The translations under genes and the position numbers were made by a program. A stretch of DNA of 64,000 bases from Ichthyophis bannanicus (lineage: Eukaryota > Chordata > Amphibia > Gymnophiona > Ichthyophiidae): contig CM066043.1 of assembly GCA_033557465.1 (NCBI GenBank), positions 114,124,778-114,188,777 of the forward strand. Direction: 5' to 3'. The first letter of the stretch is position 1. Each line of letters begins with the position of its first letter. Of this stretch, positions 59,600-64,000 are shown in pieces. The notes beneath the pieces were generated by a model. That model was given only the letters and a program-made list of their open reading frames with translations, ran no database searches and had not been told where the DNA came from.

Positions 59600-59660
59600 A
59601 GTGGTGCAGTGCACACAGACAGTGGCATGAAAGAACAGAAGGTCAGAGGTTCACAGCCAA
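59600..59660 (+). other. tRNA-like module in copy 3, second (degenerate)
   Basis: GTGGTGCAGTGCACACAG followed by GGTTCACAGCC at 59648-59658. Homologous to 3531-3600. Confidence 0.4.
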
Positions 59661-59825
59661 GCTGTGACTTATTCCAATCTTAGCCACATATTTTTCACAC
59701 ACCTTCACAGTGATAGTAAGGACACAACTATCGTGTCGAGGACATATGCAATTGTTATAAGTCTATCTTTTACCCCACTGAGCACAGACACCATGAACAG
59801 GGGCAGTACCTAGAGCAGGACTCTC

Positions 59826-60020
59826 CCAAATGCATTCCTGGTATGCCACACACCAGTCAGGTTCCATGCTGCCACTCATACAAATGCCTGTGCTGTATAT
59901 CTATGCACCACCCCGCATGGCATGTATATGTAGCTCATGCATATTCATGAGGGACAGCAGGAAAACACGAAACAGTGTGATGCAGACCTGGACTGGGGTT
60001 GGGAATCTCTGCCGTAAAGC
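59826..60020 (+). mobile_element. hAT-like MITE inside copy 3
   Basis: Core CTCATGCATATTCATGAGGG near 59935 and TGGGGTTGGGAATCTCTGC at the right. Occupies the same place as the MITEs at 4668 and 43350. Confidence 0.55.
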
Positions 60021-61109
60021 AGCAGCCAACAGGGGCAGGACACACCCACATCCACACCCACAGGTCCCATTGGCCAATGTCTCCTGGAGAGGCAGAACAG
60101 TGGACCCTGCGTGCATCTCCCAATACTAGCACCTGCATACCTTAGCAATGTCACCCTACACCTGAGGTATACGGTACACAGCTCTGAGACGTTTGCTAGG
60201 AGTACTGGCAGATAGATATCCATACGTTACGCACATACTGCTAGTTGACCCCATCAGAACAATCTGTTAGGTGTTTGCGGGGCGTGCTCCAGGACTGGCC
60301 TCTGACGGTGTTTACCACCCTGGGGAGTGACCCCCAGCAGTACTGCGTACCATATCCATGCCTTGCCGTGCCTAGGACAGGTTTGGTGGCCAAGGCTAAT
60401 TACCTCCTCAATAGTAGCACCATGCTGGCATAGGTGTGGAAGTGTGTGTCTGTCTATACAGTGGGTGCTGGCTGCAAGCCCCTTCCACAGCCCACACTGC
60501 CAGCACTGTTGCCAGTATTGGCCTGCTAATGTGCATAATGAGTAGCAAGGGACCATGGGTATATCTCAGACATTGTGGGCTGACCTGGATGCAGGTGGGC
60601 GGGGCAGAGGGCACTGGCAGGGTCATGGTAGTGCCCGGCCACCACCTTCACAGACTTGGGGACCTCTGTTTGTGCTGCTTGGGGATCTCTCTCTCCCTGA
60701 GTGTGCAGTGATGGCATCATGGTTAGGCACACCCATAGTGCTGTATTGTGTTTTTTCTCATGTGATATATATGGGTTTTCTGTTGGGGCCTTTTCACTGA
60801 CTTATCTGCTTGTGTGTGCTGCCACCCCAGTTGTGGGTGCATGCATTTCCATCAGGACCAACCAGCAGACTGAGCACAGATGGTATGTGTCTTGATGGAG
60901 TGCCTTGCAGGGTGCAGTGGCTGATGGCTTGCTGCAGGAGAATATCAGATAGTGGTGGGGTGCATCTATGAATATTCAGGCCTAATGTCTGTCTGATATT
61001 GTGTTATGGATGTGTGTGTGGAGCTGCTTGGACTGCCCTGTTTTGGGGGGGTGGTGTCTACTTCCCCAGCAGGACTGGGTTTGATGGTCGACTCTACTGC
61101 CATCAGTGC

Positions 61110-61137
61110 GGGGGGGGGGGGGGGGGGGGGGGGGGGG
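61110..61137 (+). repeat. Poly-G run, 28 bases
   Basis: Uninterrupted G from 61110 to 61137 followed by a purine-rich stretch (AGAGGAGAGAAG). Could form G-quadruplex, and its length in the assembly may be inexact. Confidence 0.9.
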
Positions 61138-61669
61138 AGAGGAGAGAAGAAGCAGGGAAAGATAGTATGGGGAATCTGTTGGTGGGAGACCCTGTTTTAA
61201 TCCACCAGGGGCGGTGTGTTCCACTAACTGTGGCAGACAGCGATCTCCAAGATGTTTATGCAGCACCTACCTATTTCATAGGTTATTGCTGCTTTGGAGC
61301 TCTGGCATGGCCGCATTCAGCCATGCAAGGTGTTGTGCACCTGGTCCTGGGCGCATCATCACACACTGAGGGTGGGCATAGTAACCGCACAATGTGATGG
61401 TGTTTAGCTACTCTTTGCCGTTTGTCCACCCACTCAGGACACCCTACCAGGCCGAGGTGCTGTGTGGGTGCACAAGGACACCTCCCCTACCAGGCCGGGT
61501 AGCTTTAGGGGTGCAGTTCCCATCTTGGGTGCATCTGTGGACAGCTGATTTGCATGTGCAGTGCATCATGGGTACGGGTGGCCTAACCCTATCCTGTTTA
61601 CACCAGCAGACTGTCTGTGATGTGACGTGCAGGCTATCTGCAGCCAGGCAGGAGCTTGCTTACAGCTAT

Positions 61670-61740
61670 AGAGGTGTAGCCCAATGGTTACGCCACTCCC
61701 TGTACAGCCAGAGGTCATGGGTTCATACCCACAATGGGGT
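61670..61740 (+). other. tRNA-like module with perfect A box
   Basis: TAGCCCAATGG (61677-61687) fits the A box exactly; GGTTCATACCC (61720-61730) differs from the B box at one place. The intervening 32 nt has tRNA-like spacing. Confidence 0.55.
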
Positions 61741-62119
61741 TCTATGATAGGGTTTTCCAAAGCATTTTTTACATTTACTGTACATATGTTGATGCCTGCA
61801 ATAACACCCTCAGCGTACTGTACCCATAAGGTGCCTCTGAGGGTGCTTTATTGGGCTCCCTATAGGGCACTTTATGGTTGGCATCCATATAGGGTGCACT
61901 ATACATTATCCTGTGTCGCAACATACATGCTGCCCTATAGGGGACATTCTAGGGTGCCTTGGCGGACGGTGCACTGTAACATGTGCCTTATGGTCCGTCT
62001 TATGTTAACATGCTGTGAGAGTGCGTTTGCTAGTAGTTATCACAAAATAGAATTAAAAAGCCTCCTAAAGCACTCCACAACATAAAATATACTGCCTCAG
62101 CTAGCCTTTTTCAATGGGC

Positions 62120-62185
62120 ATTGTGAGGGATTGAACCCCTGGTCCCTGCACCATTGATCAGTGTCTTAACCATTGTGCTGTGGCT
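62120..62185 (-). other. tRNA-like module in copy 3, right
   Basis: Minus strand GGTTCAATCCC (62137-62127) is an exact B box; CAGCACAATGG (62180-62170) is one base off the A box. Confidence 0.55.
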
Positions 62186-62224
62186 GTGTTCCTTTGCTTT
62201 AGCATCAGCGCGCCACCTTGTGGC

Positions 62225-62410
62225 CATCAGCGCGCCACATCCTGCTGCCCACAATTAACAGTGCGCCGCATCCTGCTGCCCACAATGAACAAGGCGCCGC
62301 CTTATGCCGCCCCACAATGAACAGTGCGCCGCCTTATGCTGCCCCAATATGAACAGTGTGCCGCCTTATGCCGCCCCACAATGAACAGTGCGCCACCTTA
62401 TGCTGCCCCT
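62225..62410 (+). repeat. ~32-bp tandem repeat
   Basis: ACAAT(G/T)AACAGTGCGCCGCC-like unit with starts at about 62251, 62282, 62314, 62345 and 62378, interrupted by small changes. Lies between two tRNA-like modules. Confidence 0.8.
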
Positions 62411-62483
62411 AAATTATTTTGCCTCCTGACACACATTTCCACATTCAAGGTGGTGCCTCAGCCAGTCTTTTGGGGCTGTACAC

Positions 62484-62550
62484 ACTGGGGGATTGAACCC
62501 ATGGCCCCTGCACCATTGGTTATTGTCTTCACTGTTGTGCTACGGCTCTG
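62484..62550 (-). other. tRNA-like module in copy 3, rightmost
   Basis: Minus strand GGTTCAATCCC (62499-62489) is an exact B box; TAGCACAACAG (62542-62532) is A-box-like. Confidence 0.5.
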
Positions 62551-62751
62551 TTCCTATATGTGCCCAGCTGCGCCCCACTTAGCCTTCCCATGTGCTAATG
62601 TGGGCCCCGCACATTAACGCGACGCGCACACATACGGTCTTTTTTTTTTTTTTTTTTTTTTTCCTTTTTTGGCCTGAACCGCCCACTCCTTATATGGCAC
62701 AGGCACACTACCGCGGCCCCGCACGTTAGGAATGTTTAGTAAACATGCCCC

Positions 62752-62894
62752 TATGTGTGTGCATGTGTGTGTGTGAGAGAGATCAGAGAGAGAGAGAGGG
62801 GGAGGGGTAAAGAAAAGTGGTTGTCAGAGCCTCCTGTCCTTCATGTCTGATGAATAGGGAGAGAGAGAGAGAGAAGTAGGGGTCAGAGCCTCAT
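62752..62894 (+). repeat. Mixed TG and GA microsatellites
   Basis: TGTGTG and AGAGAG runs flanking the element end and the next LINE fragment. Confidence 0.8.
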
Positions 62895-63010
62895 AAGAAC
62901 ATAAGAACATAAGATATGCCATACTGGGTCAGACCAAGGTCCATCAAGCCCAGTATTCTGTTTCCAACAGTGGCCAATCTAGGTCATATGTACCTAGCAG
63001 TTTCCACATA
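62895..63010 (-). mobile_element. CR1-type LINE 3' end, minus strand
   Basis: CATAAGAACATAAGAACATA (octamer tail), GCCATACTGGGTCAGACCAA and CAACAGTGGCCAATCTAGGT are the reverse complement of 35820-35925, the 3' end of the nested CR1. Confidence 0.88.
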
Positions 63011-63397
63011 GTAGGAAGTGTCCCATCAACAGAGAGAGAGCTATTTTTGTGTTTCTGCATTTATAGTGAAAATCTTCAGCACCTCCCCTTGTCATAATTT
63101 GGTTTGTTTGAGGTCTGCTGTCACTTGATTTAGCAAGGAGGGGCTGCAGACCAATCTCATCTGGCCTGGAGACTGACATCACCAGGGGGTCAGAGCTAAT
63201 CTCATTTTGTAAACTACCCTCATTAAGTTTGGAGACTGACATCACCAGAGTAACAAAGCTGCTTGAAATCCAAGGTCTGGGAAAAAGCCATGACACCTAT
63301 GCTAGGCATAATGTCCTGCTGATGTATGCTGACAATAGATATCCAGATAGTTGTTCAGATAGAAGTACAGTACAGCCAGCATTCTGAGGTGCTAATA

Positions 63398-63660
63398 TCA
63401 GGGCTGGACGTGCAGCCTGGACGTCCGGCCCACGCCTAGTGCCGAAGCCTATTCCGCCGGCAGCTCTCCCCGCACGTTCACAGCATTTGTGCAGGGAGAG
63501 CTGCTGGCAGAATAGGGCTTCAGCACTAAGTGGGCTCTCAGTTCAGTGGGAGGGGACAGAGGGGAGGAGGAGTGGAGGTGGCATGGGGAGTGGCCATCTG
63601 CAGGGATGTACAGGGCCTATTTAGGATAGGCCCCTGTACGTCCAACAGCATACAGCTGCA
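63398..63660. repeat. Hairpin-forming MITE-like repeat
   Basis: Arms 63428-63475 and 63489-63535, about 47 bp each, loop of 13; for example GCAGCTCTCCCCGCAC pairs with GTGCAGGGAGAGCTGC. GGACGTGCAGCCTGGACGTCC lies outside the left arm and CCTGTACGTCC outside the right, so the inverted symmetry may extend further. Family unknown. Confidence 0.75.
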
Positions 63661-64000
63661 TGGCTGGCTTATTTCACCCCAAAGGTGAAATAAGTCGTGG
63701 GTGCCCCCCATCGCGCAGCGTACACCTCTGCACCACATTTGGATGGCCATGCTGTGCCTCTGCAGCCACAATCCAGCCCACAGCAACTGCCGTGAAGGCC
63801 GGACAGTGGGCTGCAGGGGTTGATATATGCCATAGCATTCTGAGCCATTCTGTGGATGGCTCATTGCCATGTTGTGAGAACGCCACTGCTCCCATGCCAC
63901 AGCAGTGGCATTCTGGCATGGGGACAGGCAGCTCTCGGTATGTCGATATGTTCAGTATACAGGGAATGGGTCCCGTGGCAGCAGAATCAGGTCTATCATG

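Larger units (their letters stand above)
58320..62751 (+). mobile_element. Non-autonomous copy 3 (internal-deletion derivative of the giant element), 4.4 kb
   Basis: Terminal repeats GGGGCATGTTTACTAAA (58320) and TTTAGTAAACATGCCCC (62751). Flanks share CTAT/TAT, giving a 3-4 bp duplication. From 58385 to about 61590 it is collinear with 2330-6460 of the giant element; from about 62100 it matches the right end (31700-33062). What is missing is the ~25 kb holding all three genes. Several open frames inside are not genes. Confidence 0.85.

Overview
The window looks like a repeat-packed, gene-poor stretch of a large vertebrate genome. I would guess an amphibian, most likely a caecilian, and hold that choice of group loosely. 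The basis is the repeat mix: an L1 with ORF1/ORF2, CR1-type LINEs ending in ATTCTTATG-like octamers, L2-type LINEs, a Penelope-like remnant, CORE/MIR-like and tRNA/5S-type SINEs, hAT and PIF/Harbinger DNA transposons, plus a dead Mas-related GPCR gene. I see no bacterial gene organisation, and most of the long open frames here are composition artefacts.

Layout. 1-~2330: minus-strand L1 (start of ORF2, a 1.2 kb inter-ORF spacer, ORF1, 5' region) whose 5' end abuts the subterminal sequence of a DNA transposon. ~2330-33062: what I read as one giant PIF/Harbinger-type DNA transposon, at least 30.7 kb long. It carries three spliced genes. Gene A (+, exons 7427-7612, 12180-12249, 12403-13074) encodes a SANT/Myb-like protein with a Glu-rich tract. 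Gene B (-, exons 20622-20031, 18547-18212, 14574-14312) encodes a second, intact SANT/Myb-like protein with a Glu-rich tract and an Arg/Gly-rich tail. The transposase (+, exons 21650-22472 and 24156-24544) is an intact DDE protein with a clean intron. Genes A and B converge tail to tail; B and the transposase diverge from a CpG-rich promoter with two opposed TATA boxes. The element also holds a 189-bp/93-bp satellite in gene A intron 1, several tRNA-like (A box/B box) modules near both ends, and about 6.5 kb of GT-rich DNA with no recognisable gene.

33063-40857: SINE and LINE debris (a CR1 nested inside another CR1, a Penelope-like remnant with inverted ends, an L2 3' end, a MIR-like SINE). 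40858-45042, 55252-57345 and 58320-62751: three shorter copies of the giant element family with related ends (GGGG(C/T)ATGTTTACTAAA), no transposase, and matching subterminal sequence. The first is inverted and flanked by TAA; the third is readable as an internal deletion of about 25 kb. 45230-46320: an old CR1. 47290-48317: a Mas-related GPCR pseudogene. 48420-52200: a minus-strand L2-like LINE broken by a 429-bp hAT MITE with a perfect 8-bp target duplication and by a 500-N gap. 52450-55090: a decayed LTR-retroelement/endogenous-retrovirus gag-protease region interrupted by an L2 3' end. 62895-63010 is a CR1 3' end and 63428-63535 a long hairpin.

How it fits together. In known Harbinger elements the transposase needs a partner Myb/SANT protein for DNA binding and nuclear import. 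This element seems to carry two such partners plus the transposase, apparently coordinated by promoters that share a TGCGCATG-type motif. The nearby short copies look like its non-autonomous passengers. Host genes here are limited to the dead GPCR. Coordinates of repeat boundaries are by eye and approximate unless a terminal repeat or splice site fixes them.
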